NCBI RefSeq assembly: GCF_001655615.1 | Contig: NZ_CP011567.1 | Span: 3,233,001-3,297,000 of the forward strand | From: Pseudomonas sp. GR 6-02 | GTDB taxonomy: Bacteria; Pseudomonadota; Gammaproteobacteria; Pseudomonadales; Pseudomonadaceae | Direction: 5' to 3' | DNA: 64,000 nt | In this document: piece after piece, positions 17,103 through 25,792 of the stretch | Numbering within the stretch: position 1 is the stretch's first letter | Layout of the letters: every line of letters begins with the position of its first letter | The notes under the pieces: generated by a model | Databases searched by the model: none | What the model was told of the DNA's origin: nothing | The model's input: the letters and a program-made list of their open reading frames with translations, nothing else | Program-made: the position numbers and the translations under genes

Positions 17103-18595
17103 CAGACGTTCCTCCCCGGTTGAACCAACGCCTGTAGCGCTTCCATCGCCGCTCGATGGCCTGCGCGGATCGCGCCATCCATCGCCCCAGCCCAGATCTC
17201 CGCCGTTTCGGTGCCGGACCAGATCAGACGGCCAACGGCCGGGGTCAGGTATTCGCCCCATTGAGTCCAGAAACCGGGGGGCATTGGAGAAATGCAGCTC
17301 AGGGTCCATGGGTCGACTTTGCCCCAGTCCTGATCATGGAACTGGATCGGATGCAGGGCTTGCTCGCCCATAGCTTGGGCGTAGATCTCCGACAAGGTGT
17401 CCTGCGCCGCTTTGGGGTCATGGGGTAATTGCCCAGGCCTGATAAAGCCGCTCAGGACGCCCAGACTACCGTCCGCAGGGGAGTTGTCGTAGGCCCAGAT
17501 CAGGGGGCCCTCCACTTGTACGATCTGCCCGTTAAGGCCTTGGTCTCGCCAGAACGGTCGCTCATAGACGTGTACGGTCTTGCGCATTGGCGCATGGGCC
17601 GGCCAACGTCGCTGCAGCTCGGCGCGCTCGGTTGGCAAAGGCGGATCGAAGATGATCTGATTGCACAGCGCCGGGCTCAAGGCGGCAATCACCTGCCGCG
17701 TGCGGATGATGCCCTGGTCGGTATGCAATTCGACGACATCACGATCCCAACCGACAATCTTGCGCACCGGACACGCCAGCCGGACTTTGTCACCCAGAGC
17801 CTGTGCCATCTTCAAGCTGAGGATCTGAGAACCACCGACCAGCCGTGATTCCTGCGCGCCACCTTTGATGCCTTCGAGCTTTTCGAGGCGGCAGTCGGAG
17901 GAGTTGATCATCGCCAGGTAATGCAGCAGGCCCATGCCGGCCGGCGCCGTACCAAAGGTCAGACTCACAGACATGTTGAATCCGATCTTGTCTACGTTGC
18001 TGATGCCTTGTTCGGCTAGCCATTGGCCAATCGAGAGTTTGTCGAGCTCAGCAGCGTCCTTGGCTTTCCAGGGCGCTTTACTGGGAACACCTTCGGCCAG
18101 CTTGTTCAGTTTGCCGACGATTTCAGTGTTGGAATTCGGGCCATCGCTGACATCCTCTTGGATCTTTTCGTCGCCCATCAGATAAACCGCCTTGCCCTTG
18201 TAATAAGTAGGGAAGGTTGCGACATCGAGCTGCCTTGCCAGATCCGCAATCGATGTTTGGCCAGGACCGATCCATTGGCCGCCGGCCTCAGAGATGACGC
18301 CGTTGCCCAAGTCATGGTTGTACGTGCGGCCACCGACGCGATCGCGGGCCTCAAGGACTACAAACGACTCGCAGCCGGCGGCCTGAAGATCCCTGGCTGA
18401 TGTAAGCCCGGACAGCCCCGCGCCCATGATCACCACATCCAGTATCGAAGCGTCTGTCGCAGGTTCGGTTTGAGCCATGGCACGCCCACTGATGCCAAGT
18501 CCTCCGGCGAGGGCGGCGCCTCCGATCGCTTGCAATAACAATCGTCGCTGCCGTGATTGCGTCGACAGCTCATCGAGATCCGAATCCATCTTCAC
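17102..18595 (-). CDS. Flavin monoamine oxidase family protein 2 (Tat-exported)
   Basis: The 497-residue protein has a twin-arginine leader (RQRRLLLQAIGGAALAGG, cleavage near AMA), the FAD motif DVVIMGAGLSGLTSARDL, LEARDRVGGRTYNHDLG, the motif GGQWIGPGQTSIADLA shared with oxidase 1, and the C-terminal SGTETAEIWAGAMDGAIRAG. It overlaps the following cytochrome c gene by four bases. An operator-like palindrome lies directly upstream of its ribosome-binding site. With oxidase 1 it forms a pair of diverged amine oxidase/cytochrome cassettes facing each other. They may act on successive amines or on different substrates. Confidence 0.88.
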   Translation of the reverse strand: MKMDSDLDELSTQSRQRRLLLQAIGGAALAGGLGISGRAMAQTEPATDASILDVVIMGAGLSGLTSARDLQAAGCESFVVLEARDRVGGRTYNHDLGNGVISEAGGQWIGPGQTSIADLARQLDVATFPTYYKGKAVYLMGDEKIQEDVSDGPNSNTEIVGKLNKLAEGVPSKAPWKAKDAAELDKLSIGQWLAEQGISNVDKIGFNMSVSLTFGTAPAGMGLLHYLAMINSSDCRLEKLEGIKGGAQESRLVGGSQILSLKMAQALGDKVRLACPVRKIVGWDRDVVELHTDQGIIRTRQVIAALSPALCNQIIFDPPLPTERAELQRRWPAHAPMRKTVHVYERPFWRDQGLNGQIVQVEGPLIWAYDNSPADGSLGVLSGFIRPGQLPHDPKAAQDTLSEIYAQAMGEQALHPIQFHDQDWGKVDPWTLSCISPMPPGFWTQWGEYLTPAVGRLIWSGTETAEIWAGAMDGAIRAGHRAAMEALQALVQPGRNV

Positions 18596-18610
18596 CTCCT
18601 TCTTCTATTT

Positions 18611-18630
18611 ATAATTACAGATGTTATGTG
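18611..18630. promoter_or_regulatory. Operator candidate upstream of amine oxidase 2
   Basis: ATAATTACAGATGTTATGTG lies 16-35 bases before the start codon of amine oxidase 2. It shares the core ACAGATGTT with the site at 6517-6536 and the half-site GTTATGT with the site at 20857-20876. A further half-site GTTATGTG occurs at 13496-13503, before amine oxidase 1. Placement over the promoter/RBS region suggests repression. Confidence 0.45.
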
Positions 18631-18779
18631 AATATATGACGGAAGAGGCCTTCAGCAAAGTGAAATCGAGAGGATGGCGATAAAGAGTGGATTTGAGCGT
18701 AAGGAAGATGCAGATATGCTGGGTTCGCTCCCCGAATGAAGCGAACCTTGTTGATGGTATGAAGACAGGGTAGGGGGAT

Positions 18780-19442
18780 TTATCGAGAGGGGCTGATCAG
18801 CGTGATGACGGCATCCATCAACGCCTTGCTGCGTTTGGGTTCAAATCGTTCCGGCTCGATCGGTAGCATCATCATCCAGCCGTCACTCAGTGCGCTGAGC
18901 TGGTCAGCGAGTAGATCGGCAGGAATGTCCTTGCGGATGATGCCTTGGGTTTGCCCCTTGGCCAGAATGGTCGCGAGATCCTCTCGGAATCGCGAGTAAC
19001 GTTTCTGGATCACATCGGCAAACACTGGCTCGTGCCGGGCGTGGGCGAGCATTTGAAACAAGGCAAGCCAGCGGGCTGAGTCGTTGGCTTGAGTCAGGTT
19101 CAACCACTGCTCGATCATTGCCCTGACGTCGACTTTTTCTTGATCGGACTCCAGCAGATTGTCGAACTCGTCGAACAGACTCTGCGCGGCCGCAGTGATC
19201 ATCTCTTCCTTGTTGGCGAAGTAGTAGGTCACGGCGCCAGTCGTGCAGCCAGCATGACTGGCGACTTTGCGCAGAGAGGTCCCGGCATAACCCTCCTGGG
19301 CAATCACCTCGATGGCAGCGGTCAACAGTTCTCCGCGTTTTTCCAGGCGATTGCCTACCGGGCGTCCTCGGCGTGGGGCGTGTGCGGAATCACTGTCAAT
19401 GGGTTGCTGACGATCCGTGGAAGGCGCTTGGGCATCATGCAT
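18780..19442 (-). CDS. TetR family transcriptional regulator
   Basis: The 220-residue protein contains a classical TetR helix-turn-helix (LLTAAIEVIAQEGYAGTS, then GCTTGAVTYYFANKEEM) near residues 38-85, followed by an all-helical ligand-binding domain. It is preceded by an unusually long basic, proline-containing N-terminus (APRRGRPVGNRLEKRG). It lies between the amine oxidase 2 operon and the Rid/dioxygenase operon, on the same strand. Related palindromes upstream of these and of the acyl-CoA dehydrogenase gene make it the likely pathway regulator. The inducer is unknown. Confidence 0.88.
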   Translation of the reverse strand: MHDAQAPSTDRQQPIDSDSAHAPRRGRPVGNRLEKRGELLTAAIEVIAQEGYAGTSLRKVASHAGCTTGAVTYYFANKEEMITAAAQSLFDEFDNLLESDQEKVDVRAMIEQWLNLTQANDSARWLALFQMLAHARHEPVFADVIQKRYSRFREDLATILAKGQTQGIIRKDIPADLLADQLSALSDGWMMMLPIEPERFEPKRSKALMDAVITLISPSR

Positions 19443-19532
19443 GAGAGAAAGTGATTCCGTTGGTTGAAGGCGTTGAGCCGACAGCGGCTGCGAACGCCAT
19501 TTTGGCTTGGCATGTCGAGAACATGCAATCCT

Positions 19533-19949
19533 TCAGATTCGACCGCTATTAATCACAGCAACGGCTCGTACTTCCACTCGCAATCCGGGAAGTGCAAGTT
19601 GTGAAATACCGACAGCGGTCCACGCTGGATAGCGCTCGGGGAAGTACTCGTCCTTTACCTGCCCAAAGGCATGAACTTCACCCTGAAGATCCGTGTGGAA
19701 GGTCATCAACTCGACCACATCGGCCAGGCTTGCGCCTGCGGCCTCAAGGATGGTTCTCAAGGACTGAAACGCCAGATGGGATTGTGCCTGGATACCTTCG
19801 GCAGGAACCATGGACGCGTCGATACCGACCTGGCCGGACACCCAGATCATGTTCCCGACACGCGTCGCCTGGGAAAAATGGAAGGTGTCGTAGATGGCCT
19901 GGGTGTGGCTAGGATTGATCGATTGACGCTGCAGGTCTTGAGTACTCAT
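19533..19949 (-). CDS. Rid (YjgF/YER057c/UK114) family protein, non-archetypal
   Basis: The 138-residue protein has Rid-fold motifs (MIWVSGQVGID, TAVGISQLALPGLRVEVRAVAVI). Archetypal RidA uses an arginine in the segment PAR-S-x-V to hydrolyse imines and enamines. Here that segment reads PAWTAV, so the arginine is a tryptophan, which places it with Rid subfamilies that lack the classical deaminase residue. It is cotranscribed with the upstream PhyH-type dioxygenase gene (13 bases apart). In a cluster of amine oxidases, handling of a reactive imine is an attractive role, but the residue change means the chemistry may differ. Confidence 0.85.
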   Translation of the reverse strand: MSTQDLQRQSINPSHTQAIYDTFHFSQATRVGNMIWVSGQVGIDASMVPAEGIQAQSHLAFQSLRTILEAAGASLADVVELMTFHTDLQGEVHAFGQVKDEYFPERYPAWTAVGISQLALPGLRVEVRAVAVINSGRI

Positions 19950-19962
19950 GGCGTTACTCCTC

Positions 19963-20796
19963 TTATATTAATTGGCGGAACGTTGGGTGGCGGAAAGGAT
20001 CTCCGGCTTTCAAGGTCGACAGCTCCTCACTGAACAGCACGCCCTGTTGCGGGTAACCGGCGGCGCTGTGCTCTGGCAGAGGTCGAAAGGTTGCGTCGTC
20101 TCCAAAGAAACGGAAGACGAAGGTATGGCGGTCCGGGAAGGCTGCATCCACCGGCGCACCGCCGTGTAGCGAACCAGGATGCAGCAGGACGATATCGCCG
20201 GGCTCGGTGGCCCACGAAATGATGTCGAACGCCTTGGGATTGTTCTGACGCAGAGCCTCAATGTCAGGCAGACGCGGCAAGGCATCGCCGCCATGCAGAG
20301 GTTGCGTCGGATCATTTGGGTCGCGAAACGTGGTGCCGTCGTAACGCGGCCCTATGTGTGAGCCTCGGACGATCTCCAAAGCGTTTTTCTTCGGGACCGA
20401 TTCAAAACTGATCCAGGCATTGGCCCAGTGGTTTCCCGCCCACGGCAGGTAAGACGTGTCCTGATGCCAAAGTGTGCGAGATCCGCGCCCACCGGCCTTG
20501 AGAAATACTTCTTCGGCGAAATACCACACATTCTCCGAGCCCCAGAGCTGTGCAAACAGCTCGCCAAAGGGCAGGGAGGTCACCAGTTCTTCGAGACGGG
20601 CCTTGGCGACCGGATTCGCATTGTCGACGTGCGATTGTTGCTCAGTTCCGTCGAACATTCGGGTCGCATGAGGGCCATGATTCTCGACAGCCCAGTCGTA
20701 GGCTGCCCGGCACTTGGCCAATTGATCTTTGTTCAGAAAACCTTTGATCAGGACGGCCCCGTCTTCCAGGAACGCCTTTCGCACAGAGGGTTGCAT
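19963..20796 (-). CDS. Phytanoyl-CoA dioxygenase (PhyH) family protein
   Basis: The 277-residue Fe(II)/2-oxoglutarate-dependent oxygenase has an HxD iron motif in LWHQDTSYLPW, the distal histidine in LLHPGSLHGG, and a 2-oxoglutarate-binding arginine candidate in FVFRFFGDD. A GGAGAAAG ribosome site precedes the ATG, and a strong palindrome lies about 60 bases upstream. It is first in a two-gene operon with the Rid protein. The family hydroxylates lipids, small acids and amines; within this cluster it may hydroxylate the amine substrate or a breakdown product. Confidence 0.87.
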   Translation of the reverse strand: MQPSVRKAFLEDGAVLIKGFLNKDQLAKCRAAYDWAVENHGPHATRMFDGTEQQSHVDNANPVAKARLEELVTSLPFGELFAQLWGSENVWYFAEEVFLKAGGRGSRTLWHQDTSYLPWAGNHWANAWISFESVPKKNALEIVRGSHIGPRYDGTTFRDPNDPTQPLHGGDALPRLPDIEALRQNNPKAFDIISWATEPGDIVLLHPGSLHGGAPVDAAFPDRHTFVFRFFGDDATFRPLPEHSAAGYPQQGVLFSEELSTLKAGDPFRHPTFRQLI

Positions 20797-20856
20797 GAGA
20801 GCTTTCTCCTCGAAAATGCCACTTGGCGATTTGGATGCTAGCAGTCACTCAGATTA

Positions 20857-20876
20857 AACACAACACCAGTTATGTT
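20857..20876. promoter_or_regulatory. Strong palindromic operator upstream of the dioxygenase operon
   Basis: AACACAACACCAGTTATGTT is the centre of a longer palindrome extending to 20853-20880, with 11 of 14 positions paired (ATTAAACA on the left, TATGTTTAAT on the right). It is the best of the three related sites in the window and sits where a promoter for the dioxygenase gene is expected. TetR control is inferred. Confidence 0.55.
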
Positions 20877-20880
20877 TAAT

Positions 20881-21361
20881 CTATGACAGCCTATAATGTC
20901 TTCCCGCCGGGAGATTCCTAGAGCTAGGTAAAGGCGTGCGGGTAGCCATTGTATGGTTCATGGCAAGCTAGATCGTAGATAGCAGAGATGGGCCAAAATG
21001 AACGGGGGGCAGAGGCCTGCTTTCGGCAAATAGCGGTCGTTAGCGCCTTGCCCTGCTAGTGAAGCTCTCCGCAATGTCAGCCCCTTACTCGCTGATTCAT
21101 ACTTAAATAGGGTTTCAGAGCAATGCTTGGTGCATGGGTCGCTAGGAGCGTAATTTTCGACGGCGTCGCCAGACATTGGCCAATTCCTGTATGGCTGTCC
21201 TTGAAATCCGCGCACCAACCCATGCCGAAAGCCACAGATTTCACACAGCGTCGTGATTGCTGACATTCCTGGAAGCATTGTTCATGCAGACCGATTAGGT
21301 GCGACGGATGCGGCAAGATCAGTGCTAGACCTCTGAGATATCAAACGACTACTGGGCAGGC
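20881..21361. other. Intergenic region without a supportable gene
   Basis: This stretch lies between the dioxygenase operator and the first island repeat. Small frames exist on the minus strand (20958-21278, 21077-21316) but none shows a recognisable domain or a convincing start. It may be decayed sequence at the island border. Confidence 0.4.
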
Positions 21362-21443
21362 GATCTGCAAACAACTCCGGCAACGAAGAATTTCCGATCC
21401 CGGTATGAAAGCTGATGTGCATATTTAAATAATATTTTTTGGA
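21362..21443 (+). repeat. Left direct repeat of island 1
   Basis: The block runs from GATCTGCAAACAACTCCGG to the AT-rich TTTAAATAATATTTTTTGGA. It is repeated nearly identically at 30179-30296. The two halves (21362-21388 and 21389-21443) are contiguous here but separated by an extra 35 bases in the right copy. The repeats face the same way and enclose the six-gene island 1. Confidence 0.8.
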
Positions 21444-21515
21444 GGATGCAGTGAGCAGAGTTCACTAAGGGGCTGATTGTTCGGCTGTTTCATATTTAGC
21501 TGCTTATACGCATAT

Positions 21516-21850
21516 TTAAAAAATCTCGACAATTGGCCCCCACGTAAGAATACGCAGGGGGGATTTTTCCGGGAGTTCGTCTTTTGACTGCAAGTAACGC
21601 TGCATCGAGCCGCCGATCATTGTAAGCACCGCGTCGTTGATCGTCGCCCCGGGGGCCATGCCTTTGATTTGCTTCACGGTGGCGAGATCCAGCGTCACCG
21701 AGTCCCAGACACGTTGGGCTGAAACGCTCGCGTTGAATCGCGTACGTGGTACGTCGCCCTAGGATGACAACAATGTTTGAGCGAGCCGGCGCAGGCCGTG
21801 CGGGGCGAGCTTGGGAAGCACACGTCTCAGCGGCGCTGACCATGCGCGGC
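21516..21850 (-). pseudogene. Remnant of a WS/DGAT wax ester synthase/acyltransferase
   Basis: On the minus strand one frame reads, from about 21850, a leucine-rich stretch, then a TAG codon (near 21763), then PRTRFNASVSAQRVWDS, LATVKQIKGMAPGATINDAV and RYLQSKDELPEKSPLRI before losing homology at 21516. These are the central motifs of bacterial wax ester synthase/diacylglycerol acyltransferases. The catalytic HHxxxDG region and the C-terminus are missing, so this is an internal fragment with at least one stop. It lies just inside the left island repeat, indicating earlier rearrangement here. Confidence 0.75.
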
Positions 21851-21931
21851 TTGCTCACCAGTGATCAAGGCGGCCTAGCAGGGTTGTTGTTCAACCGGCT
21901 ATGCCAGATCGCAAGCGATGGAGCTGGAAAC

Positions 21932-24715
21932 TCAAGGCGTCGCACATCCCACGGCACGCGCGATTGTCCAGTCAACCTCATCCCGCATCAGTTCGATCAC
22001 GCGGTCCTGACCTTGGCTATAGACCTCCTTTGACAGGTAGCTTACAAAGTCCCTCAGCGATGCTGCTTGAAAGCCGAATTCGATAGCAACTTCGCCTAGC
22101 CGCGCAGGCCGCTCGGCCAAGCTGGGGAAGGCTTCGCCGCTACCAACCAAATCGGTGAATATGCGAAACAACGCTTCGGGGACGACCCGCTCGAAGTTCG
22201 GCTCGGATAGCTCAGCAACCATTTCCCTCGCCTCGACCGCTCGCCGGGAAATGTCTGGCAGAATGGCACCTGCGAGAGACAATGTTTCATCAATCAGTCT
22301 CGCACGAGTGCTACTGAAGGCTGCGAAATGCCGGATTTCATCTAGCTTGCGAGCAGTGCGCAACGCCCCGATCCGTGCTGCCACAGCTATATGAATTGAT
22401 TCCGCATCAGTCATGGGCGCGGTATCGATGCCTGCCTGCCAGCTTTCAAAGGCCTCCGACAATCGGCCGAGACCTTCAAGCACACCACCTGCAATGTTCG
22501 ACACCGCAGCCTGGACAGACGTCGGCGCATCGCCCGTAGCCGCAAGTTTCGCGGCACCTGCCAACAATTCGTCCAAGCTACCCTGGATGAGCAACGCTTC
22601 AGCATACAGGTCTGCAAAGCCGCCGCGCATGTGGTCGATGCCGAAGCTGGCGAGTGTCTTCATGGGGTCTGCACCGTCCGCCACAGCCTGAAGCTCGCGG
22701 CGCACGACCTCCCTCAGTTCGCGGTCCACAACGGGCCCGTCACCTGCGCCCTTTTTGGCACTCAGCGACGCGCTGCCAAGACGCCGCCGCACATAGATAC
22801 GCGATTGTGGAGGCAACTCGTCGAGTGCACCGCGCAGCGACATGCCTGCTACATCGTCCCAACGAGCGTCGAGTTCGGCAGCGTCCTGTGCCAGCCGCAG
22901 GCGATGGTATAGCTCTTCCGTTCGTGAAATGGCATCGTCACTTTTTCCATAAAACTCGACTGCCGCCTCATTGATCTGTCTTGCAACCGTTTCACTAATC
23001 GTGGTGTCAAGATCGGGCAGCATCAGCGCTCGGACGTCGGCCCGATGCCAGAGCGCATTAGGGTCAGGGTCGGAGGGGGTCACCGAAAACAACTGGCCTT
23101 CTTTTCCAGCCTTGCGTATCAGTTGCTCCGCAACGTCTTTTGATTTGTCGATCTGGCATGGCCCAGCCAGTACGTGCGTGATCACGCCTGACGTAAGTCG
23201 CCGAACGAGCAAGCCAGGGCGCGCGACTTTGACGAGGTCCTTGTCACGGATACGTTTAAGCACTCGATCATACAAGTTTGCCTGAATGCGTTCCGGGTCA
23301 TTGCGAAGGCTTTTCACCCAATGCTTAGGATCGAAAGCATCCTTGTCCTTTTCCATCAGTGAGACCGCTAGCCGAAGTGCCAGCGGCGAACGGCCTACCG
23401 TGGCTATCACGCGATGGAGGGCAGTCTCGTCGAGCGCGATACCTTGCCTTATCGCCTCGTTGGTTAGATAGGTCCTAGCCTCGCCGTCAGAAAATTGCTC
23501 AAGGTTGATTAGCAAATTGAGCCTATTAACTATCATTCTGTCAGCAGCGAAGCTTCTCGACACGCAGATCACGAACGGCAGTGCTCCCCCTTGCTGCATC
23601 TGCTTTGCGATATGGAAGATGCTGTAATTGGCTTCATCGTCCAAACCCAGTATTTGCTCCATGCTGTCGAAGATGAAGATTATCCGAGGAGGAGACTGAT
23701 CAGACATACGGTTGAAAAGGCGAGCCAGCTCAGTGATCTGCTCGCCTCGCCCAAGATAGTTGCGGGTCGAGCGTGAATAGGAGTGCGATTCCAGTCCGTA
23801 TTGTGAAGAGTTTGGCCCGTCGTTCAACAGTTTGTCGATCATCGCCGGCGGAAGCCACCGCCGTGCCTGTCGCATCAACTCGCCGGTAAGCGTGTCAAGG
23901 CTTGAAAAGTAGCCGTCGCGGTTTTGTAGATCCCGCCGATCAAAGTCGAAATGGAAAACCGCCGAAGGAAATTGACTTAATTTGGGCCCAAAGTATTTAA
24001 CTGCCCGGCGCCACTGCCGCCCTAAAGGCGTTGGAGATGGGGTTGTTTCGCTATTGAGCAAATCAGAAACGAAACAGCTAACGAGCAGCGACTTGCCCAT
24101 ACCGCCAGGTGCTTCGATCGCGACGCCCGCAGCGTGGTCTCGCCAGAGTTTGTGCAGAGTTTCAAGATCTTTTTCACGCCCAACAAAGCGATGCAGGTCG
24201 GCCCCACCAAGAGCTAGCGTGAGGTCGAGTCGCTGGATCATGCTCTCCAACTTACCTTCAGTGACGTTTGGGCTCACGCCTGCGGCTACTGCGCAGCCGG
24301 TGGCCACACGTAAGGCAGACAACTGTTCGCGGTCATATATGTCGACGGAAAATTTTTCGCCATCGAGCATGGCGCGCAGCATTCGCTCGACAGCCGTGAG
24401 GGCAAATTCTGGCACGGCATTGAACGCTTTTCGGGCAGCTTTCACGCCAAAGCCTTCCAATGCGCGCAACCGTAGATCGCTTGGGATACGAAGTGCATCC
24501 GCACCGTCGCTGGTGAAGGCAGGTTTCGCAACGTCCTGGATCGCAATGGAAGTCAACAATGCGTCCTCACGCAATTTCGCGTCGGCTTCTCTGTGATTCG
24601 AATGCCATTGTGCGAGCAAGTCGCCAGAGCGGAAGCTCTCACGTACCGCTGCGGCCGCCCAAAGTTCGCGCGTAGGGTCTTGCGTATTGCTGATCGCTGC
24701 ATCTAGGGTGCTCAT
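21932..24715 (-). CDS. STAND-type NTPase with helical C-terminus (island 1)
   Basis: The 927-residue protein contains a STAND/AAA-like NTPase near residues 180-450: the entry motif RFVGREKDLETLHKLW, Walker A APGGMGKSLLV and Walker B RIIFIFDSMEQI. This is followed by a winged-helix-like part and about 400 residues of alpha-helical, TPR-like sequence. ATG 24715 overlaps the preceding gene's stop (ATGA), so translation is coupled to the EAD-NTPase gene. I see no enzymatic effector domain fused to it. It probably acts as the sensor or scaffold ATPase of the protease-containing system. The exact family is not recognised. Confidence 0.82.
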   Translation of the reverse strand: MSTLDAAISNTQDPTRELWAAAAVRESFRSGDLLAQWHSNHREADAKLREDALLTSIAIQDVAKPAFTSDGADALRIPSDLRLRALEGFGVKAARKAFNAVPEFALTAVERMLRAMLDGEKFSVDIYDREQLSALRVATGCAVAAGVSPNVTEGKLESMIQRLDLTLALGGADLHRFVGREKDLETLHKLWRDHAAGVAIEAPGGMGKSLLVSCFVSDLLNSETTPSPTPLGRQWRRAVKYFGPKLSQFPSAVFHFDFDRRDLQNRDGYFSSLDTLTGELMRQARRWLPPAMIDKLLNDGPNSSQYGLESHSYSRSTRNYLGRGEQITELARLFNRMSDQSPPRIIFIFDSMEQILGLDDEANYSIFHIAKQMQQGGALPFVICVSRSFAADRMIVNRLNLLINLEQFSDGEARTYLTNEAIRQGIALDETALHRVIATVGRSPLALRLAVSLMEKDKDAFDPKHWVKSLRNDPERIQANLYDRVLKRIRDKDLVKVARPGLLVRRLTSGVITHVLAGPCQIDKSKDVAEQLIRKAGKEGQLFSVTPSDPDPNALWHRADVRALMLPDLDTTISETVARQINEAAVEFYGKSDDAISRTEELYHRLRLAQDAAELDARWDDVAGMSLRGALDELPPQSRIYVRRRLGSASLSAKKGAGDGPVVDRELREVVRRELQAVADGADPMKTLASFGIDHMRGGFADLYAEALLIQGSLDELLAGAAKLAATGDAPTSVQAAVSNIAGGVLEGLGRLSEAFESWQAGIDTAPMTDAESIHIAVAARIGALRTARKLDEIRHFAAFSSTRARLIDETLSLAGAILPDISRRAVEAREMVAELSEPNFERVVPEALFRIFTDLVGSGEAFPSLAERPARLGEVAIEFGFQAASLRDFVSYLSKEVYSQGQDRVIELMRDEVDWTIARAVGCATP

Positions 24716-25791
24716 GCTCCCACCTCGACCCGCAAATCGACTAGTTTGGCAAAAACCTCCCGACAAAGATCAGAGCCACTGTACTGTCGCGCGAGCGCTT
24801 GCGCGTTACCGATGCGCAGATCGAGTTCGGTCTGCTGAAGCGCCTTACGCCCCAAGTTGTTCAGTGCGATTGCCGCGTCGCGGATCTCGCTGTCGCTGAA
24901 AGGGGTGAGCAGCTCCTGCTGCGCCCTACGGCCCGGATCCACAGGCTCCGTGACTGCGTCTGGCCCGAGCAGGAAGATCACGCACTTGCCAAACATTCCC
25001 TCAAGCCTCTCTCGGCACAACAGCGATACGAATCTTTTCACCTCGGGCCTTAGATCCCGGTCAAGACTGTCGAAGACCAACCAATAGGGTTTGCTCCAAT
25101 TGCCAGCAGCGCGAGCGAGACAGGCAGCGAGCTCCTCCGCGAAGCGCGCAGCCAAGGTGTCCGAGGTGGTACCGTCTGAAGTGGGCTTCTTGGCATCGGT
25201 GATCTTGAGATTGCGTACCAGCGCTTCAAACAGGACATCAAGCGTTTGATTGGCAAGTGTGGCGCTAACTAGGTCGAACTTGAGTGCCTCCGCTACGCCT
25301 GTATCTGCCACGTGCTTGATCAGATACCAGCTGTGGCTGCGACCCAATCCTCGTGCTCCGGCGACTTTGATGATGCTGACACCAGCCCCGGGCCCACCAC
25401 CATAACTAATCGCGTCCTTTAGGTATTGACGCAGTGCACTGCGATTAACAATTGGCCTACCTTCCGCAAGCCGCGAATCTGACGGACATCCCATTCGCTT
25501 GAGCGCGTCCTGAGTCGCTTGAATCCGCACCACGGTCTCTTGCAAGATCGCGACCTCCGGACTTGCGCCTATCATGGGTATCAATCCCGCCAACAAATCC
25601 ACAAGGCAGCTGCCATCACGCTTGATCCAGAAAAAAAAGTCGGCAACGATTGAGTCGATCGGCAGGGTGTCCGAACTGAAATCAGCAATGGATAAGTTGC
25701 TATAGTTCCTCAGCCAGTTGTTAAAGCCCCTTTGATCGAAGCACCGTAAAACGGCAAGCAGTGCCTTGCGTTCGTCCGGCAGTATTTCCAT
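24712..25791 (-). CDS. EAD-like domain fused to degenerate P-loop NTPase (island 1)
   Basis: The 359-residue protein has residues 1-80 (ALLAVLRCFDQRGFNNWL ... CLVDLLAGLIPMIG) resembling effector-associated domains (EADs), the adaptor-like modules described in bacterial conflict systems. A P-loop-like region follows with GARGLGRSH, where the Walker lysine is replaced by arginine, and Walker B YWLVFDSLDRDL. ATG 25791 begins one base after the protease gene stop, and its own stop overlaps the STAND NTPase start. The three genes therefore form one translationally coupled unit. It could bridge the protease (via EAD-EAD contact) and the STAND ATPase; this is inference. Confidence 0.75.
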   Translation of the reverse strand: MEILPDERKALLAVLRCFDQRGFNNWLRNYSNLSIADFSSDTLPIDSIVADFFFWIKRDGSCLVDLLAGLIPMIGASPEVAILQETVVRIQATQDALKRMGCPSDSRLAEGRPIVNRSALRQYLKDAISYGGGPGAGVSIIKVAGARGLGRSHSWYLIKHVADTGVAEALKFDLVSATLANQTLDVLFEALVRNLKITDAKKPTSDGTTSDTLAARFAEELAACLARAAGNWSKPYWLVFDSLDRDLRPEVKRFVSLLCRERLEGMFGKCVIFLLGPDAVTEPVDPGRRAQQELLTPFSDSEIRDAAIALNNLGRKALQQTELDLRIGNAQALARQYSGSDLCREVFAKLVDLRVEVGA

Positions 25792-25792
25792 C

